Shown here one piece after another: positions 8,774 to 18,281 of a stretch of DNA of 37,108 nt. The notes under the pieces are model-generated. The model was not told the DNA's origin, did no database searches, and saw nothing but the letters and a program-made list of their open reading frames with translations. The first letter of the stretch is position 1. Every line of letters begins with the position of its first letter. Location: contig CAJPFN010000106.1 in NCBI GenBank assembly GCA_905339215.1, forward strand, positions 1 through 37,108, read 5' to 3'. Both the position numbers and the translations under genes were made by a program. The stretch comes from Rhizobiaceae bacterium (GTDB lineage: Bacteria; Pseudomonadota; Alphaproteobacteria; Rhizobiales; Rhizobiaceae).

Positions 8774-10311
8774 TGTCCGGATCGCGCCTCGCCTTCGGTC
8801 CCTTCGTCCTCGACGCCGGCCGCCTGACGCGGAACGGTGAGGCGGTCGCCGTTGGCCAGCGCGGCCTGGCCCTACTCCAGGCGCTTGCCGATGCCCGCGG
8901 CGCCACCGTGACCAAGGCGGATCTCCTGGAGCGCGCCTGGCCGGACGTCTTCGTCGAGGAAGGCAACCTTGCCGTCCAGGTGGCGGCCCTGCGCAAGCTG
9001 CTCGGCCCAGCGCCCGATGGCGGGCAGTGGATCGCGACCGTCGCCCGGCGGGGTTATCGCCTCGCCCTCCTGGATAGCCCGGCATTGGCGGCCGCGGAGA
9101 ATACGCCGGAGCGCCCGGCAGTTGCCGTCCTGCCCTTCGCCAATATCGGCGGAGACGTCGAACAGGCCTACTTCGCCGATGGCGTTGCCGCCGACATCAT
9201 CACAGCGCTCAGCCGCTTCCACAGTTTCGTGGTCGTCGCTCGCGGTTCGTCTTTCGCCTTCAAGGGCGGCGATGGCGGCGCCTTGCAGGCGACGCGCGAT
9301 CTCGACGTCCGCTACGTTCTCGAAGGCAGCGTAAGACGAGCTGGTGACAGGCTGCGAATCTCGGCGCAACTCGTGGAGAGCGGCAACGGCGCCCGCTTGT
9401 GGGCCGCCACCTATGACGGCGCCGCCGGTGAGCTGTTCGATTTCCAGGATCGCATCACCGAGGGTGTGGCGACTGCCATCGGTCCGCACATCCAGCGCGC
9501 CGAGATCGAGCGGTCCCGCCGCGAGCGGCCGGACAGCATCGCCGCCTACGACGTTTATCTGCGCGCACTGCCGAAGATCTTGGCTGAAACCGAAGCGGAA
9601 AACGCCGAAGCTCACCGGATCCTGCTGGAAGGCCTCGCCGTGGATGCGAACGACGGCCTGCTCAACGCCCACGCCGCCTGGGTCCTCGAACACCGGATCA
9701 CGATGGGCTGGCCGCCCTTTGCCGCCGATGATCGTGAACGCTGTTTTACTTACGCCCGGCGCGCGCTCGAACGGGCGGGGCGCGATCCCGCGGTTGCGGT
9801 GCACTGCGCGATGGCTCTGATACAGGTCGCGCGCGAATACGAGTGGGGCATGGCCGTACTCGACGGCGCCCTTGAGGCCAATCCCAACAATCTGACCGTT
9901 GTCACCGCTTGCGGCATCGGACATCTCCATTGCGGCAGCGTCGAGAGCGCCCTCGCGCTTTTCCATCGCGCCCAGCGCCTGTCGCCGCGCGACGCGCTCG
10001 CGCACATTGCCTTCAGCGGAGCCGCGCATGTTCACATGCTGCTCGGCGACTTCGACGCGGCGCTCGACAGCGCTGCGCGGGCGCTGGCCGCCAATCCGAA
10101 CTTCGATCCTGCCTATTGGATACTTGCCGCGGCCAACGCCCGTCTCGGGCGCATGGAGGCGGCGGCGCACGCCGTGGCGGCGTTGCACAGGATCGCGCCG
10201 GGGACCACCATCGCCCGAATACGCGCCGGCCAGCCGGCGCGATACCCCGAACGCTTGGGGACAGTCCTTGATGGCCTGCGCATAGCCGGCCTAGACTTGG
10301 GCGGACCCTAA
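8773..10311 (+). CDS. Winged-helix (OmpR/ToxR-type) regulator with TolB-like and TPR regions
   Basis: This 512-residue protein has an N-terminal Trans_reg_C winged-helix DNA-binding domain (residues about 3-98: FGPFVLDAGRLTRNGEAV, LLERAWPDVFVEEGNL, IATVARRGYRL). A TolB/CyaC-like alpha/beta domain (about 115-250) starts AVAVLPFANIGGD and holds ADIITALSRF and DVRYVLEGSVRRAGDRLRI. The rest (about 270-490) consists of TPR-like helical repeats, for example NPNNLTVVTACGIGHLHCG and AANPNFDPAYWILAAA. No membrane helix or kinase/receiver domain is visible. Such proteins are common in Hyphomicrobiales, often labelled adenylate cyclase-like, but no cyclase domain is present. Signal and targets are unknown. 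The start at 8773 excludes an in-frame extension that overlaps ilvD. Confidence 0.88.
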   Translation: MSGSRLAFGPFVLDAGRLTRNGEAVAVGQRGLALLQALADARGATVTKADLLERAWPDVFVEEGNLAVQVAALRKLLGPAPDGGQWIATVARRGYRLALLDSPALAAAENTPERPAVAVLPFANIGGDVEQAYFADGVAADIITALSRFHSFVVVARGSSFAFKGGDGGALQATRDLDVRYVLEGSVRRAGDRLRISAQLVESGNGARLWAATYDGAAGELFDFQDRITEGVATAIGPHIQRAEIERSRRERPDSIAAYDVYLRALPKILAETEAENAEAHRILLEGLAVDANDGLLNAHAAWVLEHRITMGWPPFAADDRERCFTYARRALERAGRDPAVAVHCAMALIQVAREYEWGMAVLDGALEANPNNLTVVTACGIGHLHCGSVESALALFHRAQRLSPRDALAHIAFSGAAHVHMLLGDFDAALDSAARALAANPNFDPAYWILAAANARLGRMEAAAHAVAALHRIAPGTTIARIRAGQPARYPERLGTVLDGLRIAGLDLGGP

Positions 10312-10329
10312 GCTGATTTAAGGGTTTTT
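10305..10329 (+). terminator. Weak rho-independent terminator candidate
   Basis: Around the stop codon, ACCCTAA pairs with TTAAGGGT with one bulged A, leaving a six-base loop, and TTTTT follows directly. It is short and only partly GC-rich, so it may work poorly. Its position right after the winged-helix/TPR gene fits termination. Confidence 0.35.
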
Positions 10330-10399
10330 AATCGGTTCCCTAAGGACCGGGATGCCGCTTCCGTCCGAGATTGCACCGCAGCCAGGACGGAACAAGACC

Positions 10400-10621
10400 A
10401 TGCTGACCACACTCAACATCCTGTCACTCGACCAGGGCAAGGGATTCGCCTTCCGCGATCTCGGGGACCGCGGTCTCGGTTCGACAGAGGAAGGCCCGAC
10501 GGCGGGAACTGCACGACGGGAAGGCATGGCGCAGGCAGACCGCCGGCATGCCCTGGCCGTATTCGCGGTCTCCGTCCTCTTACTGCCGCTCACCACCATA
10601 CGCCGCCGCGCGTCATCCTGA
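10400..10621 (+). CDS. Doubtful small membrane-anchored hypothetical protein
   Basis: A possible 73-residue protein runs from the ATG at 10400, with a purine-rich GGAACAAGA upstream. It has a Gly-rich, charged first half and one hydrophobic stretch near the end (ALAVFAVSVLLLPLTTI), followed by basic residues, as in a tail-anchored protein. I recognise no family. Its 3' end overlaps the end of the convergent metalloprotease gene by 32 bases. It could be a real small protein or chance open frame in GC-rich DNA; the second is about as likely. Confidence 0.3.
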   Translation: MLTTLNILSLDQGKGFAFRDLGDRGLGSTEEGPTAGTARREGMAQADRRHALAVFAVSVLLLPLTTIRRRASS

Positions 10622-11660
10622 TGCGCGGCCGGCCGGCGGGCGGGTTGAGCGGGCGGCTGCAGGCAGGTTCGTCGGCCGCGGCATCGTCGTGGAGCGAATG
10701 GATGCCGAAAGGTGCGCCGACGAGCCGGACATGCGGAACGAGCGAGGGGCGACGTCGCGGCGCCGGGCGCGCTTCGGCGTCGGGAAAGGCCGCGCCGGCC
10801 GACTTCAGCGCCATCAGTCGGGCGACGCGCTCCTCCGTGCGCGGGTGCGTCCTCAGGATCGACGGGTCGGGGATGCGGTTACCGGGCAGCATCATGCCTT
10901 CCCACATGCGGCCTTGCGCGTTCTCCAGCTTGGCCAGCGCCGTGGCGAGGCCATCGGGATCGCCGGTCAGCGCGGCGGCGTTGAGATCCGCGTCGAACTC
11001 GCGCGTCCGCGACAGCGCCATCTGCAGGAGTCCGCCGACCGTCGGCGCGGCGAGCAGCACGATGACGCCCTCCCACGGGACCTGGGCGCCGTAGCCGCCG
11101 GCGAAGCCGACGATGTTGACGATCAGCGAGAACAGGCCGACCGTCGACATCAGCGAGGTGAAGCGCGACACCATGTCGGCGAAGGCCATCACCTTCACGT
11201 CCTCGGAAGCGACGTGGCTGATCTCGTGGGCAAGTACGCCAGCCAGCTCGCGCGTCGTCAGGTTGCGCGCCAGCGCGTCGGTGATGGCGATCGCCGACTC
11301 CTCGCGGCGGCCCACCGCGAAGGCGTTCATCATCTTCGAAGGCACGACATAGAGGCGCGGGGCTGCCGGCAGCTCGGCGCGACGCGCCAGCTCGTTGACG
11401 ATCCGGTAGCCCGCCGGGAACTCGGCGGGATCGACCTCGACCGCCTTGTACATCGACAGCACCAGTTGCGGGCTGACCTGGCGGACGACCCACATCGAGA
11501 CGGCGCCGAAGACGAGCGCATAGACGATGCCCGCGCCACCGGCGAACACCCAGGCGGTAACGCCCAGCAGCAGCAGGCTGCCCGCGGCGAGCAGCCAGGT
11601 GTGTACGAGGTTGAGCAGCCGGCCGCGGCGTTGGGCGAAGAGATCGAGCGTCTGGTCCAT
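10590..11660 (-). CDS. M48-family zinc metalloprotease (HtpX-like)
   Basis: This 356-residue membrane metalloprotease resembles HtpX/Ste24 enzymes that clear damaged membrane proteins. Zinc ligands are visible: HEISH at residues 145-149 (His145, His149, catalytic Glu146) and the third ligand Glu221 in REFDAD. Two N-terminal helices (about 21-58) and a hydrophobic segment pair between residues 170 and 215 fit inner-membrane insertion with a cytoplasmic active site. The THPRTEERVARL motif (family THPp.erI) is present. The C-terminal tail after about residue 295 is basic and low complexity. Its start faces dnaK across a 269-base divergent region that contains the RpoH promoter, so heat co-regulation is possible but not shown. 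Confidence 0.92.
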   Translation of the reverse strand: MDQTLDLFAQRRGRLLNLVHTWLLAAGSLLLLGVTAWVFAGGAGIVYALVFGAVSMWVVRQVSPQLVLSMYKAVEVDPAEFPAGYRIVNELARRAELPAAPRLYVVPSKMMNAFAVGRREESAIAITDALARNLTTRELAGVLAHEISHVASEDVKVMAFADMVSRFTSLMSTVGLFSLIVNIVGFAGGYGAQVPWEGVIVLLAAPTVGGLLQMALSRTREFDADLNAAALTGDPDGLATALAKLENAQGRMWEGMMLPGNRIPDPSILRTHPRTEERVARLMALKSAGAAFPDAEARPAPRRRPSLVPHVRLVGAPFGIHSLHDDAAADEPACSRPLNPPAGRPRIRMTRGGVWW

Positions 11661-11779
11661 GTCTTCTATATGGCCGTTGCCACGGCGTTTGCCGAGTCCC
11701 GCCCCGTTGTCCCGGCGGGCATGAGGCCGGCAAGGCAGGGGAAAGCATGGTGCGATATCAATCCCTGCGTCGGCGGACG

Positions 11780-11811
11780 CTTGCGCGCCAGAAACGCCCT
11801 CCTTATATACG
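11780..11811 (+). promoter_or_regulatory. RpoH (sigma-32) heat-shock promoter of dnaK
   Basis: CTTG (11780-11783) is followed after 18 bases by CTTATATACG (11802-11811). The second block matches every fixed position of the alphaproteobacterial RpoH -10 consensus CYTATNTNNG, and CTTG is the matching -35 core. Transcription would start near 11818 and leave a leader of about 110 bases before dnaK. The leader contains an AAAAGG...CCTTTT pairing (11867-11894) that could fold, but I cannot claim a thermosensor. Confidence 0.8.
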
Positions 11812-11929
11812 CCCCAGCCCCGCGCCGGGCGGCGAAATCTAGCCGGCAGGCACGGAAATTCGAGTGAAAAGGGGCTTTCGCCGGAACGCCTTTTGGGTCC
11901 TGGAAGCCTGCTAAGCGGAGAGAAGAGAA

Positions 11930-13843
<1,914 letters not shown>

Positions 13844-13864
13844 TTGTCTCCGGTATTCCAGAAT

Positions 13865-13891
13865 GGCCCGGCTTTCGAGCCGGGCCTTTTT
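13865..13891 (+). terminator. Strong rho-independent terminator after dnaK
   Basis: A perfect nine-base-pair GC-rich stem, GGCCCGGCT with AGCCGGGCC, closes on a TTCG tetraloop and runs straight into TTTTT. It begins 21 bases after the dnaK stop codon. This is the best terminator in the window. It implies that dnaJ is expressed partly by read-through or from its own promoter in the 136 bases that follow. Confidence 0.93.
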
Positions 13892-14027
13892 CGAAGCCGG
13901 CGCCGGAAAATGGCCGAACGAGGCTCATCCCTATGGCAAGCGTCGCGGCGGTTCACTAAATCGGAATCCGCACGACCGGTGGAGCGGCAATGCGCAAGAC
14001 CATTGAATATCCGGACAGCGGGACGCG

Positions 14028-15158
14028 ATGAAAGCCGATTTCTACGAGACGCTGGGCGTCCAGAAGGGCGCGGATGACAAGGAGCTCAAGGCGGCCTTCC
14101 GCAAGCTCGCCATGCAGTACCATCCCGACCGCAATCCTGGCGACGACGCCTGCGAGCACAAGTTCAAGGAAATCAACGAGGCCTACGAGACGCTGAAGGA
14201 CCCGCAGAAGCGTGCGGCCTACGACCGCTTCGGCCACGCGGCCTTCGAGAACGGCGGGATGAACGGCGCCGGGCACGGTTTCGCCGCCGGCGGCTTTGCC
14301 GACATCTTCGAAGACATCTTTGGCGACATGATGGGTGGCCGGCGGCAGCGCTCGTCGGGCGGCCGCGAGCGTGGCGCCGACCTGCGCTACAACATGGAGA
14401 TCACGCTTGAGGAGGCGTTCACCGGCAAGACCGCGCAAATCCGCGTCCCGGCGTCCGTCACCTGCACGGAATGCTCGGGGTCGGGCGCCAAGCCCGGCAC
14501 GCAGCCGACGACTTGCAACACCTGTTCCGGCTCGGGGCGCGTCCGCGCCACGCAGGGCTTCTTCTCCATCGAGCGCACCTGCCCGACCTGCCAGGGCCGC
14601 GGCCAGATCATCAAGGATCCCTGTCAGAAGTGCTCCGGCCACGGCCGCGTCATCGAGGAACGTTCGCTTTCGGTCAACATCCCGGCCGGCATCGACGACG
14701 GCACGCGCATCCGTCTCGCCGGCGAGGGCGAGGCCGGCATGCGCGGCGGTCCAGCGGGCGACCTCTACATCTTCCTGTCGGTGAAGCCGCACGAGCTGTT
14801 CCAGCGCGACGGCGCCGACCTCTACTGCAAGGTGCCGATCTCGATGACAACGGCGGCGCTGGGCGGCTCCTTCGAGGTGACCACGCTCGACGGCAGCCAG
14901 ACCCGGGTCAAGGTGCCGGAAGGCAGCCAGAACGGCCGCCAGTTCCGCCTGAAGGGCAAGGGCATGCCGGTCTTGCGCCAGCCGTCCGTCGGCGACCTCT
15001 ACATCCAGGTCTCCGTCGAGACGCCGCAGAACCTGACGCGGCGCCAGCGCGAGCTGCTCGAGGAATTCGAGAAGCTGTCCTCGCAGGAGAATTCGCCGCA
15101 ATCGAGCGGCTTCTTCTCGCGCATGAAGGACTTCTTCGAGTCGTTCGGCGAGCGCTAG
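14028..15158 (+). CDS. dnaJ: Co-chaperone DnaJ (Hsp40)
   Basis: DnaJ delivers substrates to DnaK and stimulates its ATPase. The 376-residue protein has the J domain with His32-Pro33-Asp34 in [12 protein letters not shown] Gly/Phe-rich linker follows ([22 protein letters not shown]). Four zinc-binding CxxCxGxG repeats come next ([32 protein letters not shown]). The two C-terminal beta domains hold [14 protein letters not shown] and [15 protein letters not shown]. All repeats are intact, so this is a class A Hsp40. GGGAC lies six bases before the ATG. It lies 184 bases after dnaK and leads a string of plus-strand genes with pmtA. Confidence 0.99.
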   Translation: MKADFYETLGVQKGADDKELKAAFRKLAMQYHPDRNPGDDACEHKFKEINEAYETLKDPQKRAAYDRFGHAAFENGGMNGAGHGFAAGGFADIFEDIFGDMMGGRRQRSSGGRERGADLRYNMEITLEEAFTGKTAQIRVPASVTCTECSGSGAKPGTQPTTCNTCSGSGRVRATQGFFSIERTCPTCQGRGQIIKDPCQKCSGHGRVIEERSLSVNIPAGIDDGTRIRLAGEGEAGMRGGPAGDLYIFLSVKPHELFQRDGADLYCKVPISMTTAALGGSFEVTTLDGSQTRVKVPEGSQNGRQFRLKGKGMPVLRQPSVGDLYIQVSVETPQNLTRRQRELLEEFEKLSSQENSPQSSGFFSRMKDFFESFGER

Positions 15159-15290
15159 GCCATTTTCGTCCCACCGAGGCGATGCGGCCTTCGAAAGCTG
15201 CAGGCCGGTCTCGTTTCGGACCGACCAAACACCGCCCTTGCGTGAGACCCGCGGGGTGCTAGATATCAAGGGTCTGCGGAGGAACGGTCG

Positions 15291-15911
15291 ATGGCGCGCG
15301 GTGCGGAATTGCGGAAGGTGCTGGCCGAAAAGTTCGACGACGAACTGCGTTTCTTCAAAGGCTGGATCGACAAGCCGAAGGCGGTCGGATCGATCGTGCC
15401 GACCAGTTCGATCACCGCTCGGCAGATGGCCTCCGTCATCGACACGGACTCGGGCCTGCCCGTTCTCGAACTCGGACCCGGCACCGGCGTCATCACCCGC
15501 GCCATACTGAAGCGCGGGATTGCGCCGGAAAACCTCTATTGCGTCGAATATTCGGAAGATTTCGTCCGCCACCTGCGCCGCAATCATCCGCGCGTCAACG
15601 TCATCCGCGGCGATGCCTTCGATCTCGACAACACGCTCGGCGAGGCACGGGGATTGACGTTCGATTCGGTCGTCTCCGGCGTGCCGCTGCTCAACTTCCC
15701 CGTCCCGCTGAGGATCCGCTACATCGAGGACCTGCTCGGACGCATCCCTGCCGGGCGGCCTGTGGTGCAGCTGACCTATGGCCCTGTCTCGCCCGTTCCG
15801 CCCGGCAAGGGCAACTATACGGTCGAGCGCTTCCACTTCGTCCTGCGCAACATCCCGCCGACCCAGTTGTGGATCTATCGCCGCCCGTGGAGCACCGGCA
15901 ACGCGCATTGA
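15291..15911 (+). CDS. pmtA: Phospholipid N-methyltransferase (rhizobial PmtA type)
   Basis: PmtA methylates phosphatidylethanolamine three times with S-adenosylmethionine to make phosphatidylcholine at the inner membrane. The 206-residue protein carries the SAM motif VLELGPGTGVITRAIL. An acidic strand end YCVEYS, then VIRGDAFDLDNTL, and the SVVSGVPLLNFP region are typical of the Sinorhizobium-type enzyme. The amphipathic N-terminus (LRFFKGWIDKPKAVGSIVPTSS) fits membrane contact. QLTYGPVSPVPP near the C-terminus is a family hallmark. GGAGGAACGGTCG upstream supports the start. Its place just after dnaJ is common in Hyphomicrobiales. Confidence 0.92.
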   Translation: MARGAELRKVLAEKFDDELRFFKGWIDKPKAVGSIVPTSSITARQMASVIDTDSGLPVLELGPGTGVITRAILKRGIAPENLYCVEYSEDFVRHLRRNHPRVNVIRGDAFDLDNTLGEARGLTFDSVVSGVPLLNFPVPLRIRYIEDLLGRIPAGRPVVQLTYGPVSPVPPGKGNYTVERFHFVLRNIPPTQLWIYRRPWSTGNAH

Positions 15912-15975
15912 TTTCCACGCTGCCGCCCTGTACCCCTCCGACGCGAAGCGCAACTCGAGCGGCAGGCTGACCGTG

Positions 15976-16566
15976 ATGGTGCCAAACATCCTCGTCTTCG
16001 CGGGCTCGATCCGCACCGGCGCCTATAGCGGCAAGACCGCCGACGTCGCTGTGGGCGAACTGGCGGCACAAGGCGCCGGCGTCACGCGTATCTCGCTCGC
16101 CGACTATCCGCTGCCGATCATGGACGAGGACCTCGAGAACGAGAAGGGTATCCCGGAAAACGCCGTGAAGCTTGCCCGGCTGATCGCCTCCCATGACGCC
16201 GTCCTCATCTGCACCGCCGAATACAACGGCTCGATCCCGCCGCTCTTGAAGAACGCCATCGACTGGGTAAGCCGCGTCCACCGCGACAACGGCCGCCCGC
16301 TGCAGCCCTATCCCGGCAAGATCGCCGCCATCTGCTCGTCGTCGGACGGACATTTCGCCGGCATCCGAAGCGCCGCCCATCTGCGTGCCGTGCTCGCTCA
16401 TGTCGGTATGGAGGTGATCGCGCCGCAGGTCTCCGTGCCCAACGGCGCCGAGGCCTTCGCCGAGGACGGTTCGTTTCGCGAGGAGCGCCTGCGCAAGGGC
16501 ATGACGCGGCTCTGCCGCACGCTCATCGAGCACGCCAAGGTCTTCTCCTCGAGGTACGAACCATGA
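15976..16566 (+). CDS. NADPH-dependent FMN reductase (flavodoxin-fold quinone reductase)
   Basis: This 196-residue flavoprotein reduces FMN, quinones or similar acceptors with NAD(P)H. The FMN phosphate loop is in [16 protein letters not shown] and the isoalloxazine loop in [22 protein letters not shown], both standard for the FMN_red family. The fold then gives [22 protein letters not shown] chose the ATG at 15976; a GTG one codon earlier is possible, and the in-frame extension further upstream overlaps pmtA. The stop overlaps the pyrF start by four bases (ATGA), so the two are translationally coupled. A link to the quinone step of pyrimidine synthesis is tempting but unproven. Confidence 0.9.
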   Translation: MVPNILVFAGSIRTGAYSGKTADVAVGELAAQGAGVTRISLADYPLPIMDEDLENEKGIPENAVKLARLIASHDAVLICTAEYNGSIPPLLKNAIDWVSRVHRDNGRPLQPYPGKIAAICSSSDGHFAGIRSAAHLRAVLAHVGMEVIAPQVSVPNGAEAFAEDGSFREERLRKGMTRLCRTLIEHAKVFSSRYEP

Positions 16567-17270
16567 CGGCTTCTGTCGCGCTCCGCGACCGGCTGATCGT
16601 CGGCCTCGATGTCCCGACGGTGGCGGAGGCGGAGAAGGTCGTGCGCGACCTCGAGGGTACGGCCGGCTTCTTCAAGATTGGCTATCAGCTGGTCTTCGCC
16701 GGCGGCCTGGAACTGGCCCGCGACCTCGCCCGCGGCGGCGCAAAAGTCTTTCTCGACATGAAGCTTCTCGACATCGACAACACGGTGGCGAAGGGGGTCG
16801 AGAACATCGTCAGGATGGGCGTCTCCATGCTGACCCTGCACGCCTATCCGAAGGCAATGCGCGCGGCGGTGGCGGCGGCGAAGGGCAGCGATCTCTGTCT
16901 TCTCGGCGTCACGGTGCTTACCTCCATGGACGAGGCCGACCTGATCGAGGCCGGTTACGAGTACGACCCCCATACGCTGGTGCTGCGCCGCGCCGAGCAG
17001 GCGCTGGCGGCCGGCATGGGCGGCATCGTCTGCTCGGCCGGCGAGGCTGCGGCGGTGCGCTCGATCGTCGGTCCGCAACTCGCCGTCGTCACGCCGGGCA
17101 TCCGCCCGGCCGGCGCCGACCACGGCGACCAGAAGCGGGTCATGACGCCGGCCGACGCGCTCCGTGCCGGGGCCAGCCATCTCGTCGTAGCCCGCCCGAT
17201 CGTCGGTGCGGTTGACAGGAAATCGGCCGCCCAGGCTATTCTGGCGGAAATGGAAACGGTCGGAATCTGA
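16563..17270 (+). CDS. pyrF: Orotidine 5'-phosphate decarboxylase
   Basis: PyrF catalyses the last step of de novo UMP synthesis, orotidine-5'-phosphate to UMP, in the cytoplasm. The 235-residue protein has the full catalytic motif [13 protein letters not shown] (Asp65, Lys67, Asp70). [13 protein letters not shown] forms the first substrate contacts, [10 protein letters not shown] the middle strand, and VVTPGIRP plus HLVVARPI the phosphate-binding loops. The length is normal. The start overlaps the FMN-reductase stop by four bases; the DUF1330 gene follows 13 bases after its stop. Confidence 0.98.
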   Translation: MTASVALRDRLIVGLDVPTVAEAEKVVRDLEGTAGFFKIGYQLVFAGGLELARDLARGGAKVFLDMKLLDIDNTVAKGVENIVRMGVSMLTLHAYPKAMRAAVAAAKGSDLCLLGVTVLTSMDEADLIEAGYEYDPHTLVLRRAEQALAAGMGGIVCSAGEAAAVRSIVGPQLAVVTPGIRPAGADHGDQKRVMTPADALRAGASHLVVARPIVGAVDRKSAAQAILAEMETVGI

Positions 17271-17283
17271 CGGGAGGAATAGG

Positions 17284-17577
17284 ATGGCCAAGGCATATTG
17301 GATCGCGCATGTCGATGTCCGCGACCCCGAGGGATACAAGGGATACGTCGCGACGGCGAAGCCGGCCTTCGAGCGTTACGGTGCCAGGTTCCTCGCCCGC
17401 GGTGGCGCCTACGAAGCCATGGAAGGCCGCGCCCGCGGCCGCAACGTGGTGATCGAGTTCCCTTCCCTGGAGGCGGCGAAGGACTGCTACAATTCGCCTG
17501 AATACCAGGCGGCGAAGGCGATCCGGCAGAAGTACGCCGAGGCCGAAATGGTCATTGTCGAGGGTTACGAAGGCTGA
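17284..17577 (+). CDS. DUF1330 protein
   Basis: This 97-residue cytoplasmic protein has the DUF1330 fold, a small ferredoxin-like (dimeric alpha/beta barrel) domain. The family pattern is clear: AYWIAHVDVRDPEGYKGY at the start, RFLARGG in the middle, then VVIEFPSLEAAKDCYNSPEY and YQAAKAIRQKYAEAEMVIVEG. No catalytic role is established for the family. GGGAGGAATAGG before the ATG is a strong ribosome site. It commonly follows pyrF in related genomes as I recall, and probably shares its transcript. Confidence 0.93.
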   Translation: MAKAYWIAHVDVRDPEGYKGYVATAKPAFERYGARFLARGGAYEAMEGRARGRNVVIEFPSLEAAKDCYNSPEYQAAKAIRQKYAEAEMVIVEGYEG

Positions 17578-17642
17578 AAGGGCTCGGCCTGCCCGACGGC
17601 TATAGGATCCGGCCGCGGAGGCCACAGGACGATTTCGCTCTC

Positions 17643-18107
17643 GTGGCCTTGGAGAAGCGCGCGGCCGAGCGTTTTCGTGCTCACGGTCATCCCGGAATCG
17701 CCGATGCGCCGGCCGCCTCCCCCGAGATCTTTATGGCCTTGTGGACCGGCCACGACGTCCTCGTCGCGGTGGGGCCTGACGGCGAACCGGTCGGCTTTGC
17801 GGCAGCGGTGCCGGTCGACCGTTTTCTCCATCTTGCAGAACTTTCGGTCGATCCGAATCACGGCCGAATCGGCGTCGGCCGGGCTCTCGTTGGAGCCATC
17901 GTCGCCTTGGCACGCGAGCGCGGACTCGCCGGCGTCACGCTGACCACCTTCCGCGCGGTGCCCTTCAACGCTCCCTTCTATGTCCGGCTGGGTTTCGCGG
18001 AGATGCCGATGGCGGACGCTCCGGAAGTTCTGCGCGAGCAATTCCTCGCGGAACTTCCGCCGCTCGTTGCCGTTGACGCGCGGGTCCTGATGATCCGCCG
18101 CCTCTGA
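17643..18107 (+). CDS. GNAT-family N-acetyltransferase (start uncertain)
   Basis: This protein transfers an acetyl group from acetyl-CoA to an amine; the substrate is unknown. The core is seen in FLHLAELSVDPNHGRIGVGRALVGA, where HGRIGVGRAL is the CoA pyrophosphate loop, and in FNAPFYVRLGFAEM near the C-terminus. The GTG at 17643 is the only usual start codon in frame. The frame stays open upstream to 17577 and reads GYRIRPRRPQDDFALVALE, which looks like the missing first beta strand. A start in that stretch would need CTG or another rare codon. A -10-like GGCTATAGG at 17598-17606 lies in the same place and argues for the shorter form. Both readings are kept open. Confidence 0.82.
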   Translation: MALEKRAAERFRAHGHPGIADAPAASPEIFMALWTGHDVLVAVGPDGEPVGFAAAVPVDRFLHLAELSVDPNHGRIGVGRALVGAIVALARERGLAGVTLTTFRAVPFNAPFYVRLGFAEMPMADAPEVLREQFLAELPPLVAVDARVLMIRRL

Positions 18108-18189
18108 AGCGTATCATTCGGGCGCAAACGCTTCGTCAATCTTCTTGACCCAAGGTTACATGACGGTTCGGTGACGGAGCTATTGCATC

Positions 18190-18216
18190 GCAGCAAAAGG
18201 GTGTTACTTTTGCTGC
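18190..18216. promoter_or_regulatory. Perfect inverted repeat upstream of phaZ, PhaR-type operator candidate
   Basis: GCAGCAAAAG and CTTTTGCTGC form a perfect ten-base inverted repeat with a seven-base spacer (GGTGTTA). The left arm also overlaps TGCATCGCA (18184-18192), a TGC-N3-GCA pattern like sites reported for the PHA regulator PhaR. The repeat ends 65 bases before the depolymerase ATG, where an operator would be expected. It lacks a T-run, so it is not a typical terminator. Confidence 0.5.
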
Positions 18217-18281
18217 ATAACAATATCGCCCGGACCGGCGCGACGCCGCCGCTGTCGGCCTTGGCGTCGCAGGGGCGCCGG

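Noticed and set aside
10548-11867. Long plus-strand open frame (439 codons) opposite the M48 protease gene
   Set aside because: It is the antisense shadow of the protease gene: Arg/His/Asp-rich composition, no domain, no ribosome site.
15178-15290. Small RNA or terminator between dnaJ and pmtA
   Set aside because: Only a short GGTC/GACC pairing is present, without T-run or promoter; nothing supports an RNA gene.
13956-16016. 686-codon minus-strand open frame opposite dnaJ and pmtA
   Set aside because: It spans two well-identified plus-strand genes and has no domain similarity; GC-rich antisense artefact.
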